This document shows positions 37,080 to 50,400 of a DNA stretch of 64,000 nt, piece after piece. The notes beneath the pieces are model-generated. The model saw nothing but the letters and a program-made list of their open reading frames with translations. It ran no database searches and was not told the origin of the DNA. Each line of letters begins with the position of its first letter. Within the stretch, counting starts at the first letter, position 1. The DNA comes from Haematococcus lacustris (taxonomy: Eukaryota > Chlorophyta > Chlorophyceae > Chlamydomonadales > Haematococcaceae), in NCBI GenBank assembly GCA_030144725.1, contig JASKMD010000024.1:6909953-6973952 (forward strand), in the 5' to 3' direction. The position numbers and the translations under genes were made by a program.

Positions 37080-40000
37080 TCAGCGCATTCGCATAACGCT
37101 GTCGGGAGCATGGCGCTTCGAAGGGGTGAGTGCTGCCACTGCTGGTGCTTGCTGATGCTGCTGTTGCTGATGCTGTGAGATTGCTTCCAAGCACTGGATT
37201 CTACTCTTTGTACCCTTGGTGGCTAGGTTCAGTCGGACACAAAGCTGCTTGAGGTGATTCAGCGTGATGCCCTTCTGTGGCAAGGCTGGTAGGTGTGGCT
37301 GCTGACTATTGTACACATGCCTAGCTGTGTCTTCAAGATGCTGCATTTTGTTGGTGATGTCCGCCTGTCGTTGCTGTCGTGCTGTGTTTTGATCCCTTGC
37401 GCTTGCTGCTGAGCTGTACTCCTCCCTTGTGGGTAACTTAACCGGGAGGGTGATGCGCTGCATAGCCCGCAACACCTTGCGTGCCTGTGATGCCTGTTTG
37501 GCTGTGTGCAAAGGCTTAGACACTGCACCACCCTGAGCACCAGCAGGGCTGGCTGCACCACCCTGAGCACCCGGAGGGCTGGCTGCAGCTCCCAGGGCAC
37601 CCGTAGGGCTGGCTGCAGCTCCCAGGGCACCCGCATGGCTGGCTGCAGCTCTCAGGGCACCTGCAGGGCTGGCTGCACCACCCAGGGCACCCGCATGGCT
37701 GGCTGCAGCTCCCAGGGCACCTGCAGGGCTGGCTGCAGCTCCCAGGGCACCTGCAGGGCTGGCTGCACCACCCAGGGCACCCGCATGGCTGGCTGCACCA
37801 CCCTGAGCACCTGCAGGGCTGGTTGCACCACCCAGGGCACCCGCATGGCTGGCTGCACCACCCAGGGCACCCGCAGGGCTGGCTTCAGCTCTCAGGGCAC
37901 CTGCAGGGCTGGCTGCACCACCCAGGGCACCCGCATGGCTGGCTGCACCACCCTGAGCACCTGCAGGGCTGGTTGCACCACCCAGGGCACCCGCATGGCT
38001 GGCTGCAGCTCCCAGGGCACCTGCAGGGCTGGCTGCAGCTCCCAGGGCACCCGCAGGGCTGGCTGCACCACCCAGGGCACCCGCAGGGCTGGCTGCACCA
38101 CCCAGGGCATCATCTGACAAATAGTCACTCAACCAGCTGTTGGTGTCCTCCACTGTCATCTTGATGCGTCCTGACACACCCTCCTCTTTCATGCGTAACA
38201 CCTTGTCGTCATTGAGGGGCTTCAATGTTGTCTCGCTTGCTGCATTGGTGATGTGGACTGGCCTGAAGTAGCGGCTAAGTAGCTGTTCCAATGGTATTGT
38301 GATTATGCCTGTTGCCTCCAGCTCCTGAGCAACACAATCAGGGCCATGTGGACTGTGGCGTTGCAAAAGCATGCAGTGCAAGAACACCATGGTGTTGGCA
38401 CCATACACAGTGTAGTGCCCTCAATGCCTCATACAATGATGTTTGTTACACACCTGCAGATCAGCTTGGAGCTTGAAGAGCTGCAGAGGGTCGCCCTCCA
38501 TGTCAAGGGCAGGTCCAGTGGCTGAGAGATACTGCAACACTCGGCTAGCTCCTCGCTGCCTGGCTGCTGGAGAAGGGTCACCAAGAGCAGCAGCCAGGTA
38601 GGGAAAGTCCCCCAAGAAGTGCATGCGCTTTGTGTAGTACTCTCCCAACACGCCCACCAACTCCAAGACCAGCTCGTCTACCTGCTCTGCTGTCACTGGC
38701 TCCCCCACTGCACCCTGGCTGTCACCTGGTCCCCATACCATGCTGCAGCCCATGGAGTAGGCCTCCCTCAACACCATGCGGGGCTCGACTGTGGCTGCCA
38801 GCAGCACACACATGATGTGCTCATGGTGGGTGTGCCAGTGGCACATCCACCTGCTGCTGTTTGATTGCGCCCACAGCTGTTGCTCCTCAAGCACCGCACG
38901 GTTAAGAGCTGCCAGCACGGCGCATTGCACCATATGCACAGGCTTTAGCAGCTCAGCAAAAAGGCACTGGATGACCTTCTGCTGCCCTGCTATGCTGTCA
39001 GCTAGGCAGAGCGGCTGCAGCACCTCCAACATTGGCTGGTAGTACTCTAGGACCCACACGGCAATGCGGCAGTAGGTGCCCCAGCGGGTGACGCAGGCCT
39101 CCTCCACCTTCCGTGAGCCTGGTGGGGGGTGCTTGCGGAAGACCATGCTGACATGGTCCAGCAGCCAGCATAGGGCGCTGTTGTGACCCTGGCGCTGCAT
39201 GCATGCAGATTTGCCAAAGTGCACGCACAGGTGGCGCACCGCATTATGCAGGATGTGCTCGTAGCAGTGCACCACGTAGATAGGGTGCTGCTGGTGGCCG
39301 GCGCTGATCGCTGCTGCTGACAAGAGCTTCACCACTCCACCTTGCTCTCCCACATTTGCATTTGCGCTGTCACACACGGCGAAGAGAATCCTGATCTTTG
39401 CTGACCAGTAGCCAGATTTGCTGAGGCATGTGATCAAGGCTTGGCATTGGCTCTTGGCGTCATGCTTAGGCAGGTCAACGCAGCCCACCACACAATGCAT
39501 CGCTGTGTACACGCTTGCAACTGCACCCCGGCTTGAGGTGGAGGAGGGGGGTCCAGCAGCCTGGGCCGCCGGGCCACCGGCTGGAGGAGTGGAGACCACA
39601 GTGGGGACAGTGTTGCTGGGAGGTGGTGGTGGTGCAGAGCGGTGGCTTGGCTGGAGATAGTCCGACAAACGAAGTGGAGGCTTGACAGCTCTGGCCACAC
39701 GAGACCTGGGTGCTGGGGGTAGGGGTGGGGATGAGGTAGGGGTGGAGATAGCGGTAGGGTAGTCCTGGCTCAGGGTTGGGCTTGGAGGTGGTGGTAGGGG
39801 TGGAGGTGATGGCGGTGGAGCAAGGGCAGCAGCGGGAAGGCGTTGGAGGCGAGAGAACTGTGTAAGTACCACCATGTGGTCACCCTTGCTGTCGAATGCA
39901 ATAGCACCGACACCCACTTCTTCACATTGACCTACAACAAACACAACATACGTTTGGTAAGCTGGCAGCTTGACAACATGAGATGCAATGTATGTCATCA

Positions 40001-41106
40001 ATGATTGATGGCTTGATTGTAACTCACGGGCTTGCAGATTGTTCACTGTCTCGACGATCTTGTCCATGGCTCGCTTTAGGGTCTTGCCAGAAGGCACTCT
40101 GTCAATCAGCTCCTGACCCGGCATGAGGTGTATGCCAAGGGACGAGGTGATGGCATGCTGCACTTTGTTGAAGGACAGCTGGCAAGCCACAAGCAGCTGC
40201 AATGCTCGCAACAAATAGCTGGTCTTGTAAGCTGCTGTAGCATGCGCAGCCACCTGTGTGTGGCATAGCTGTACGGTCTGATGCGGGCGGCTGCTAGGAT
40301 GTTGACAGTTGCTGGCGGCAGCCGGGGGCTGCTCTTGCTCCTGTCCAGTGGCTGTTTGGGCTGTTTGGGCTGCACGCAGCTCCTGTAAGGCCTGGTCTCT
40401 CCTTGCCACTCGCTTCATCAAATTACTACACTCTATTTGCAACTGCTTCGAGTCTGCCATGCATGCCCTCAACCGGACGCCCTTGTCCTCTGCGTCTGCC
40501 ATGGCTGCCATGGTTGCGGCATCAGCAATGGCTACATGCTGGTGCAATCGCTCTGTCTCCTCAAGCAAGGCTGCGTTCAGGTGTTGCTCCTGCTCCAGCA
40601 ATGCTGCTGATGCATGGGCATCAGAAGAGGCATCTGCCGCTACAGCAGCGGCCGCTATAGACGAGGCCTCAGCTGCAATAGCACGGGCATCTGCAGTGCA
40701 CACTGCCGTTGTGAGCTTCACCACTGACTGCTGCAGCTGCTCAGCACCCGAGGCTTGGTGAGCCAAACGAGCTTGGGCTACATTGAGTTGTTCCTGCACA
40801 ATCAATGGGGGTGAAGGATAAAATGCAAGGTGGAAGGTTGGTTGGATGGCAGGGACGTCGCTACTTGCCGTACCTTCAATTGTGCCAGCTCATTTGCAGC
40901 AGAGATTGCGACAATGTGGGCATGGAGGTCAGCTTGCTGCAGAAGGTCATGGAGTTGCTTTTCCATCAGCTGCTGCTGCTGCTGCCAGTCCTCCTGCCGC
41001 TGCTGCCAGTCCTGGTGCTGCTGCTGCCAGTCCTGCTGTTGCTGCTGCCAGTCTTGCTTCTCTCGTTCATGCTCTTCCAGCACTACTTGTAGACGCTGTT
41101 CAGTGG
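37080..41106 (-). CDS. hAT-like transposase-derived protein with coiled coil, 10-residue repeats and SAP-like domain
   Basis: Minus-strand exons: 41106-40874, 40793 to about 40025, 39933 to about 38455, then about 38390-37080. The N-terminus is a Gln-rich coiled coil with DWQQQQQ repeats, followed by an Ala-rich helix and a Pro-rich linker. The core resembles hAT transposases: FAVCDSANANVG (like TDNASN), HCYEHILHNAVRHL (C..H insertion) and ACVTRWGTYCRIAVWVLEYY (RW motif). The last exon has about 20 decapeptides of type ALGGAASPAG and then ITLNHLKQLCVRLNLATKGTKSRI, which fits a SAP DNA-binding helix-loop-helix. No hAT C-terminal dimerisation motif and no terminal inverted repeats are seen. It could be an autonomous element or a domesticated gene. 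The start is not found, because the first exon begins at an acceptor. Confidence 0.65.
37525..38108. repeat. 30-bp coding minisatellite
   Basis: About 19.7 units of 30 bp, in frame with the hAT-like gene, coding ALGGAASPAG with Pro/His, Gly/Ala and Leu/Gln variants. Variant order partly recurs every five to six units, suggesting expansion by unequal exchange of blocks. Confidence 0.95.
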
Positions 41107-43519
41107 CCTAAAAACAACAATGCAACACCACATGCATCGGTATGGGAAAGGGCTGGGCTGGGCTGGGCTGGGCCTTGCCTGGGCTTGGTTAGCGATGAAG
41201 CCAGCAGTGCGGGTCCATGGAGCACGGCCAGTGGATACAAGCGCAGCCATTCTAGCGGACCCGGCTAGGCTTCGCTTCGAGCGCCTGGTCATGGCTCAAA
41301 ACCATCTAAGTGCGGCTGCCATCGACCGAAAGGTCCATCAACGACTCCGACGGCAGGACAAGAGTCGTTGCTTCCGAACTTTACACTTCAGGCTGGCGGA
41401 TAGGCCATCATTGCGGGCAAAAAGTCCCTGGCATGGCTGAGGTATGTTTTTACCTATTTTAGTAGTAGCAGACAGGTTGTAGCGCATCCGCAAGAGTTAA
41501 CAATTGTGGATGTAACTAATACGGTTCTCCTGGTCTTCATTGCAAGGCATTTGACACGCTTGGCATACAGTTAGATCTTTTGGCAGTGTGTCCCTCACCA
41601 CCACTCGCCATTGACCGAACTGATGCATGATGAGGTCAGGTCAGCGCCTAGGGGTGAGTGTGTGGTACAGCTAGCTGCTGAAGAAGTTTCAGGTCCAAAG
41701 CCTCACGGCGTACCCCCACAACCCAGCCATGAGACAAGCCCCTAGCAAGCAGCATGTATCACACACTGTAGACACCCAGTAGGCACCTGGACATCGCCGA
41801 GGACATCGCCGCAACAGCACACATACTTAAGGGCGCAAATAAGAGCGATGGAGCGCTTCTGGCGTTGTGTGCTGGTCGGGGCATCCGAACATTGGACGGG
41901 GTCGCGGACCAGCCGATCACCATAGGCCTGTTCCTCTGAGCCGATGCTAAGCTGCGCGGCGCTGCGACAAGGCGTGTAATTCTTACATCGTGAAGCGGTG
42001 TATAGAGTCAGTTAGGTCCGTCCGAAAAATGACGATTTTCCCCCTTGCTTGTCTAACCTGACCAGTAGTCATATCTTGGCGTCTTTAGGCATGCACTCTC
42101 AGCTCAGCCCAGCACCGCTCACGCCACACATAGCTGCTTCTCTAGCGCACGTTCTTCTTCACGTTCTCGACATCGCTCTTGTTAGACTCGGTCGACGCAT
42201 TTGCAGCCCAACCCACAGCACAAGTGGAGCCCCACAGCGGAGAGCTCGGATGCTTTTTCTAGGAGGCGAAGACGCAGTAAGCTGTCCTCGCACCGCACCT
42301 GCAGCACAGTCGCATCGTTGCACATCCCGCATCAGGTGAGACCTCACAGCACAGTCGCAGTCCCATTACACACCCTGTTGGCATCAACCACAGAGACGGC
42401 ACATAGCACAGCTCTAGCCTCATGCATCCTGCTGGCTTCAGCCACAGAGACATCACCTGTATTCCTTGCAGAGATTAGGGCACCTTCTTACACCATGGCA
42501 ACTCACCCTGCAGCCTGCCATCACACTCAAGCCGCATAGTTGCACGACATGCGCACACTCTCACAGCCCAGGCGTCTCCTGAGGTAGCATCCACACATCA
42601 TGGCAGCAAAGCTCGCTAGCCAGCAGCCTACCATTACAAACGAGTCGTTAGCCGCACAGCCGACGCACAATCAAGCAGCCCAGGTGTCCCCTGAGGTAGC
42701 GCACAATCCAGCAGCCCAGGTGTCCCCTGAGGTAGCGCACAATCGAGCAGCCCAGGTGTCCCCTGAGGTAGCGCACAACGGCACGGGGCAAAGCGATCAT
42801 GCATTTGCCTAGGGTTGCAGTTGCCGTACTGCTTCTCTCATGTTCACTCATGCATGGGCCACACACTATGCAGTCAGGCACACACACCTCTGCATCCAAT
42901 CGACCGGGCACATACGCCTAGGCTCTTGAGCTTCGCAGCCTTGCACCTCAAGTGACCTCAAAGTGCACAGTACCAGCGTCTCCTTACGGCTGCACTGGCT
43001 GGCTAAAATGGCAGTTACTACAGTAGAGCCGGGGGAGCCATGTAACTCCCATGCGCACCGACCTGCATCAGATGGGCATGACTGCAACCAAGCACATGAT
43101 CCCGCAACCATCCACTCTGGTTAGGGACAAGGCATATGTCTGTCTACATCCCACCAACTCTGTTCTAGCATTATGCAGCCGGCATGGACCGATCACCCAT
43201 TGCAACCTGCGCTGAACATAGCTACCACATCTTCTGTTTCTCAGTTTTTTTATCACGATGGTTTCTTCGGTCAACTCTGGAGGAGGAGGAGAATGAGGAT
43301 TTTTTTTTTTAAGAAGGAGCATTACAGGAGAGTGAGAATGACTAAAGAATAGAAGAAAAGAAAGACTACACTCCTACAATTTAGGTCCTGCGTTTCTCCC
43401 TGCGCTTTGGCCGACTTTGTCCGTTTGAGCTGAAACTCGGCCAGTTGGTAGCTTGTGATGTAAGGAATCTATCCCAAAATAAATGAGGTCAAAAAAGTCA
43501 AAGGCTGAGGCTGGGCGGC
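41107..43519. other. Gene-poor region between the hAT-like gene and the minisatellite
   Basis: No gene recognised with confidence. A short GGGCT run (41150-41175) and a T homopolymer (about 43301-43310) are present. A plus-strand frame at 41180-41440 (VHGARPVDTSAAILADPARL) has coding-like composition but no family. It might be an exon of something lost. Confidence 0.4.
42664..42780. repeat. 36-bp tandem repeat
   Basis: Three and a bit copies of a 36-bp unit containing GCAGCCCAGGTGTCCCCTGA, with a diverged copy near 42563. Confidence 0.85.
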
Positions 43520-43534
43520 CCGTGGCGTTCACGC

Positions 43535-44300
43535 AGGGACGGATGTAGGGATGGAGGGGGGGGCGCAGGGACGAATGCAGGGATGGAAGGGGGTGCGCAG
43601 GGACAGACGCAGGGATGACTTGGGGGCGCAGGGACGAACGCAGGGATGGAGGGGGGGGTGCAGGGACGAACGCAGGGATGGAGGGGGGGCGCAGGGACGG
43701 ATGCAGGGACGAGTGCAGGGACGGATGCAGGGATGACGGGCGCAGGGACGAGTGCAGGGATGAGCGCAGGGACGAGCGCAGGGATTATGGGCGCAGGGAT
43801 GAGCGCAGGGATGAGCGCAGGGACGAGCGCAGGGACGAGCGCAGGGACGAGCGCAGGGATGCTGGGCGCAGGGACGAGTGCAGGGCTGAGCGCAGGGACG
43901 AGCGCAGGGATGAGCGCAGGGACGAATGCAGGGATGATGGGCGCAGGGACGAGTGCAGGGATGAGCGCAGGGACGAGCGCAGGGATTCTGGGCGCAGGGA
44001 CGAGTGCAGGGATGGGCGCAGGGATGAACGCAGGGACGAGTGCAGGGATGACGGGCGCAGGGATGAGTGCAGGGATGAGCGCAGGGGTGAGCGCAGGGAC
44101 GAGCGCAGGGATGACGGGCGCAGGGATGTGTGCGGGGACGCGCGCAGGGACGAGTGCAGGGACGAGTGCAGGGATGACTGGCGCAGGGACCAGTGCAGGG
44201 GCGAGTGTAGGGACGAGTGCAGGGATGACGGGCGCAGGGACGAGTGCAGGGACGAGTGCAGGGATGAGTGCAGAGGCAAGTGCAGGGACGAGCGCAGGGA
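43535..44300. repeat. GCAGGGACGA/GCAGGGATGA minisatellite
   Basis: About 760 bp of 10- to 12-bp units on GCAGGGAYGA with GGGCGCAG spacers. Several frames on both strands are open (Arg-Arg-Asp-Glu or Pro-Ala-Leu-Val repeats). These are most simply a consequence of the repeat, not a gene. Confidence 0.9.
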
Positions 44301-44302
44301 CC

Positions 44303-44307
44303 TTACA
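44303..44307 (-). terminator. TGTAA polyadenylation signal for the Ulp1-like gene
   Basis: TGTAA on the minus strand about 95 bases after the stop at 44401. TGTAA is the established polyadenylation signal of Chlamydomonas and relatives. Confidence 0.6.
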
Positions 44308-44400
44308 TGACATGTCACCTTTGTGTATCCCTAACACTTGCATACTCTGTGCAACCCAACCATTGCAATCATGGTCGTGAAGTATCACATGTAGTCCATG

Positions 44401-47400
44401 TTAATCCTCTCGACCTCTCTTACTGCTCCCACCCCTGCTACCACCCCTGCTCCCACCCCTGCTACCACCCCTGCTACCACCACCGACTGGCTTTCGCTGG
44501 GACTTGCCACCCTTGCCAGGCTCAGCCTCCTGCTCTTCTGGCTTTGCTGGTGGCCAGCTTACGCCTGCTACCTCATACCACTGCTGCTCCAACTGCTTCA
44601 GACCTGCCTCTGAGAAGTGTGGGACTTTCAGCCAATCCTCCACCCACATGGCGTCCTCTTCTTTACGAGCTGGGGGCTTGTATGGGACCTTAGGCACGTG
44701 CTTGCCACCTGCTGCTTCCCCCTGCCATGCCGGCACCTTGGGGGTGCTGCCGGTCCGGGGCTCCGTGGTGGGCTGGCACAGGCTGTCAAACAGGTCGCCA
44801 AACTCAGCTATGTAGCAGGTGGTGTCCGACACAAAGCCAGTGGAGGCGTAGAAGTGCACCCGCACTGACCCTGTCCCCTCCCTGCCCTCATCACCAGCAT
44901 GGATTGTGTACCCACGCATCCCCAACACCTGACCTGGCTCCAAGGTCACACGCACCACCTCCTGGGCTGTCATCTTCTGCTGCAGGTACTCCTCGAGAGC
45001 AGCTTGGCACTCAGGGCTCTTGCCCGGACCGTTCCAGAAATGCTCCACTATCTGGACCCACTTGTGGCTGCGGGGGATGAGGAGGATGCTGACCCGCTGC
45101 ATGGCCATGATGAGCACCATGCCATCACGCCCTGGAATGAAACGCCACTGGATGGGGGGCGGCTTCTGCTTAGGGGATAGCTGCCGGTTGGGGGATTGCT
45201 GCCGGCTTGGGGACTGCTGCCGCCTGGGGGATGGCTGCTGCTTGGGGGATGGCTGGCTGGGACCTGCACCTGTACCTGCTGCCAGGCTGCTGCATGCTGC
45301 TGAGGGGGGGGCTTCTGGCTGGGGAGCGTCTGTCGAGGGGGGTTGGGGTGGGAACAGGGCTGCTTGTCTTGCCTCCTCCTCATCAGACCACGAAGGCCGC
45401 ACATCCACATGCAGTGCCTGAGCTGGCACCAAGCCGGTAGCCACTTTGGGTTTGCTGTCTACCAGCATCTTGTACGGGTCGTTGCACAGGATGGTGCCAC
45501 CACGGAGGGGGGAGTTGACCAGCTGGTTAGCCCTGGCCTGGAGGCTAGAGCGCGACTGGTTAGTTTAACATCCTGATGTTTTGGGTTTAACCACATCTTT
45601 AACCAATCTTTAACATACCCGTTTTGCTACCCTGGGACTGCTTCTCACTGGCTACTTCTGCCGGCATAGTGTCGCAGGGTGCATTGCCGTGTCGCGACCA
45701 GAACGGCAGCAAAAAAGGACTCGTATCGCGACCAAACGGTCATCTTTAACAATCGGTTTAACACTAACCTTTAACCAGTCCGGTCGCGCTCTACTGGAGG
45801 CGCTTCAAGCACGCCTGAGCCCACACCTTGGCAGCCAGGTGGCGTGCCTTGATGGTGGCATCCAGTTTCTTGAACGTCTGCACCGCTTCCTCGGTCAGCA
45901 TCCCCGCCATGGACACCTCGTCAGCCAGGCTGCCATGCTGAGGGCTGGTGAAGAGCAGCTGTTTGCGCTGCCCTGTCCCAAACTCAGTCACCACCTCCTG
46001 CAAGCAAGCAACACACCATAAGCATGTGTCTTGCTAAGATGGTGTATGTGCGCATGCCAATGATGTGACATGTAAGTTTCGGGGACTCAGTTGGGTCTTG
46101 TAAGGCTAGAGTTAGGGATAGGGATGGGGACAGGGACAGGGACAGGGATAGGGACAGGGGTAGGGTTAGGGATAGGGTTAGGGTTAGGGCTAGGGCTAGG
46201 GCTAGGGCTAGGGCTAGGGCTAGGGCTAGGGCTAGGGCTAGGGCTAGGGCTAGGGCTAGGGCTAGGGCTAGGGCTAGGGTTAGGGCTATGGCTATGGTTA
46301 GGGATAGGGTTAGGGTTAGGGATAGGGCCAGGGATAGGGTTAGGGTTAGGGTTAGGGTTAGGGTTAGGGTTAGGGTTAGGGTTAGGGTTAGGGTTAGGGT
46401 TAGGGTTAAACTGAAGGGCTTAAATCTGCACCTGAGCTCAACCGGACAGGTTAGCTATCATTTGAAGCAGTTGTTCTCACCGTCGTGCCCTTCACCTCTC
46501 CCGGTACAACCTGCAGCGTGCCATCGGGGTTGAGAGCGCTTTCCTTGAAGATGATGCGAGCGTAGTGCATGGCCAGCGTCAACAGGGCCCAGAGCTCCTT
46601 GGCAATTGGCATGATGTCTTTTCCAACCACCGTCACTGCATAGCCCTCCTCCTCGACCTCAGCCTTGAACTCCTCCTCCTCTCCAAGCTGGAACACCTTG
46701 CAGATAGCCGCCCTGAAGCGAGGCCCCCTCCATGCCATGGTGCACGCCTTGCCCTTCTTCTGAGGTGGCTCTTCACCCTGCATAAAATCAACAAGGTCAA
46801 TGATGGTGCCGTTAGATCTACACAACTGGTATGTAGAGTGTGCAAGGCATAGGTGACTTGCAGGCATGTAAGTCATGGAAGTTTAAACATGACGCTGTTA
46901 TGCAATGCAAGTAAATGACAAGTGACATGCTGCTTTGGCTCCACTGTCAAACCTGGACGCCGCCTTGTCCTGCTGCTTGTGCATCTTCAGGTCAAATAGT
47001 CCCTCCATCATGGCCTCCATCCTCTCTACCATGGCCTGCAATGCGTCCAGCTTTTGCAGCTTGGTCTGCATGGCGTCCAGCTGATGATGCTTGGGGAGCA
47101 TAGCCTCCAGCTTGGCAATACGCTCCTCAAGGGCCTGAATTCGCGACATTGGTTACTGTCATTGTCAATGCTCTACACATCATCAACATGTATGATGCCC
47201 CACATGCTGTGATGACTCACAGCTTGGCTTGACGAGTCTCTCTCTGCTGCCGTCCTCTTCTTCTCTCCTCCCACTTGGCTGGTTCCCTACAATCACACAT
47301 TCAATCCACGTTCTGGGTCTATGTCCCTCACAGCTATCTAGATGTACCACACATCATTAACGTCATTATGTGATGTACAACACATATGGACATCAAGCAA

Positions 47401-50400
47401 TTACGCCCAATTACATGCACAGTCATGCGTATTAGCTCATCAGGCTTTAATGAATAGGTGCCCATTATCAGATGCAGATTATCAAATGCAGACCAACCTC
47501 TTCATCACTGTCATCGATAGTCAGGTCCAAGGGTCCCTGCTTCGATGCTGGCGCGCTCGGTTGTGCCTCCTCGCCTCTCTTAGCCACCCGGCCTGCCTGC
47601 AGTATTACATAAATGCAGGCCATGGTTCAGTGTCATGCGCTCACCTGCGTGTGGGGTGTAGGCACGGTGCTTGAAGCCTTATGCATGCATGATGCGCACG
47701 ATGAGCATAGTGTGCATGCTGCATGTGGTAATCAAAGGTCAATTGACATAACTCGATCCTCATCCTCCCATCGTCTGTACGCATATCTGTTGGACAACAC
47801 CTTGTTCTCTTCGGCAGCGGCGACCTCCCACTCGTCACTAATGTTAACCTACGATCATCATTCACAAATGATGTATCCTGCATATGCATGTTGTGTTGCA
47901 ATCATGAAATTGCTAGTTATGGGACCTATACTCACACACATGCGCCTCCCAATCATGCCCTTCTCAGTGTTGTTGTCAAAGTCAATCTTGGTAATGAAGT
48001 GACTGCAGCGCATGCCATAGGTTCACTCACGATAAACAAGGACCGGTCGCGATTGGATCGACCATAGCTCATTGGAAAGAGGAGTAGAAGGCCGTTCGAA
48101 CGGTACACGTCTTACGTGAATCCGTGCATCCGTTGCGACGTAAATGGGCCGCGAATTTGTCAACCACGCATCTGTACAGATTCCTAAGGGTAGCTATCTG
48201 TACAGATGTCTATAAAGCTATCTGTACAGATGGTCCTTGCTATCTGTACAGATGCCTTATGAGCTATCTGTACAGATGCCCCTTTCAGCTATCTGTACAG
48301 ATGCATGCATAGTATCTGTACAGATGCCTCTGAGCTATCTGTACAGATGCTTCTTTGCTATCTGTACAGATGCTTGCTTTGCTATCTGTACAGACGCTTG
48401 TTTTGCTATCTGTACAGACGCTTGTTTGAGTATCTGTTCGGACGCTTGTTACATATCTCCTTGTCCAAACACCCCGCAACACCTCGCTACACCCCCGCAA
48501 AACACATGCATTGACGCTCAAACACCTCGCAACACCTCGCTACACCCCCGCAAAACACATGTGTTGACGCTCAAACACCTCGCAACACCCCCGCAAAACA
48601 CATGTATTGACACCCAAACACCCCGCAACACCCCCGCAAAACACATGTATTGACACTCAAACACCCCGCAACACCTCGCAACACCCCCGCAAAACACATG
48701 TATTGACACCCAAACATTCCGCAACACCCCCGCAAAACACATGTTCAACACCCAAACACCCCGCAACACCTCGCTTCGCTACTCCTATACACATGTCTTA
48801 GTCCACCATCACCCGGAGACACCTCCCTATGGGAATGCTAAGCATATGCATTAATGCATCAACGACTTGCAACACCTCCGCATAAGGTGACAAGGTGACA
48901 ACACCATACAACACCAACAATGACATCACCAACACCAACAACACCGACAACAAGACCACCACACCACACACACACCATGGTGACAACACGACAACACAAC
49001 GATGGGTACAAGGTGACAACGTGACAACAAGGATGGACGCTACAACAAGCGTGATGCTACAACTCTTCTTGGTGATGTACTATACCGGGTGCAACTTCAT
49101 AGCCTCCTCTTATGTGCTCCCGCTATCCTTCACCCACCACACTACCATTGACGCCCACCTACCATACCTATGCCATGTCGCACAACAAGCACGGGCTGAC
49201 AACCATCCACCTATCGTCCCCTTAGGAGAGGGATGGGTAGGGTCATTGTGGTGTGTGGGCATGGCATGGCATGGGTGGGCTGGGTGGGCTGCTACTACGG
49301 GATCCCACTCCAAGCTGCCCGCTCCATGTTGCCCGCTCCGAGTTGCTACGCCAAGGGTAGGGTAGGGAGAGGGCTACTATGCCAAGGGTAGGGTAGGGAG
49401 AGGGCTGCTACGCCAAGGGTAGGGTAGGGAGAGGGCTGCTACGCCAAGGGTAGGGTAGGGAGAGGGCTGCTACGCCAAGGGTAGGGTAGGGAGAGGGCTG
49501 CTAAGCCAAGGGTAGGGTAGGGAGAGGGCTGCTACGCCAAGGGTAGGGTAGGGAGAGGGCTGCGGCGTGTCGTGGGGCGGGGGTGGGAAAGGGGGGAGGT
49601 AGGTGGGGTGGTAGACTTGGAGGTGGTGGGACAGGGTAGGGTAGGGGGAAGGAGGAAGGGGGAAGGGTAAAGGAGGAAGGGGGGAAGGGGGGAGGACTGA
49701 CCGTGGGACCTGCAGTAAACAAGGGGCATCTTTGCGGTAACGCTGGGCGGCGGACCACTCATGTGCAAGGGCTGGCCACTCACAGTTTGCTAGCGCCTCT
49801 TCCATACCTACTTGGCATCGCCTCCATGGCTGCCGCTCCTGGCTGCTCCTGCGCTCCATGCACCTGCTTCTTGTGGAAGGGTGATGAAGGAGGTGGTGGT
49901 GGGTGGGGGAGGGGAGGGGAGGGGAGGAGAGGGGCTGGGTTGGGTTGGGTTGGGTTGGGTTGGGCTGGGTTGGGCTGGGCTGGGCTGGGCTGGGCTGGGC
50001 TGGGCTGGGCTGGGCTGGGCTGGGCTGGGCTGGGCTGGGCTGGGCTGGGCTGGGCTGGGCTGGGCTGGGCTGGGCTGGGCTGGGCTGGGCTGGGCTGGGC
50101 TGGGCTGGGCTGGGCTGGGCTGGGCTGGGCTGGGCTGGGCTGGGCTGGGCTGGGCTGGGCTGGGCTGGGCTGGGCTGGGCTGGGCTGGGCTGGGCTGGGC
50201 GGGGCGGGACGGGACGGGGCGGGACGGGGCGGGGCGGGGTGGGGCGGGGCGGCTCCTGGCTGCTTCTGGCCGCTGCTCTACGCCGCTGCCGCCTTGCCTG
50301 CAATCACCAAGCATGCTACACATGTGATGCTCATGGTTAAGGCTGCAGCCACATTGCTAACAAGCATGGAGGCATAGTTGCAACAGCATGTGCTGATGCC

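Noticed and set aside
36950..41450. Terminal inverted repeats of the hAT-like element
   Set aside because: GGGCTGGGCT-type sequence occurs on both sides, but it is simple repeat and the flanks do not form a convincing inverted pair with an 8-bp duplication.
43498..44388. Open frames of 230-296 codons on both strands with Arg-Arg-Asp-Glu or Pro-Ala-Leu-Val repeats
   Set aside because: Generated by the GCAGGGAYGA minisatellite; several frames are open together and there is no non-repeat domain.
49808..50340. Open frames with Pro-Ala-Gln-Pro-Ser or Gly-Leu-Gly-Trp-Ala repeats
   Set aside because: A (GGGCT)n pentamer array keeps all frames open; only the short flanking pieces near 49690-49880 may be coding.
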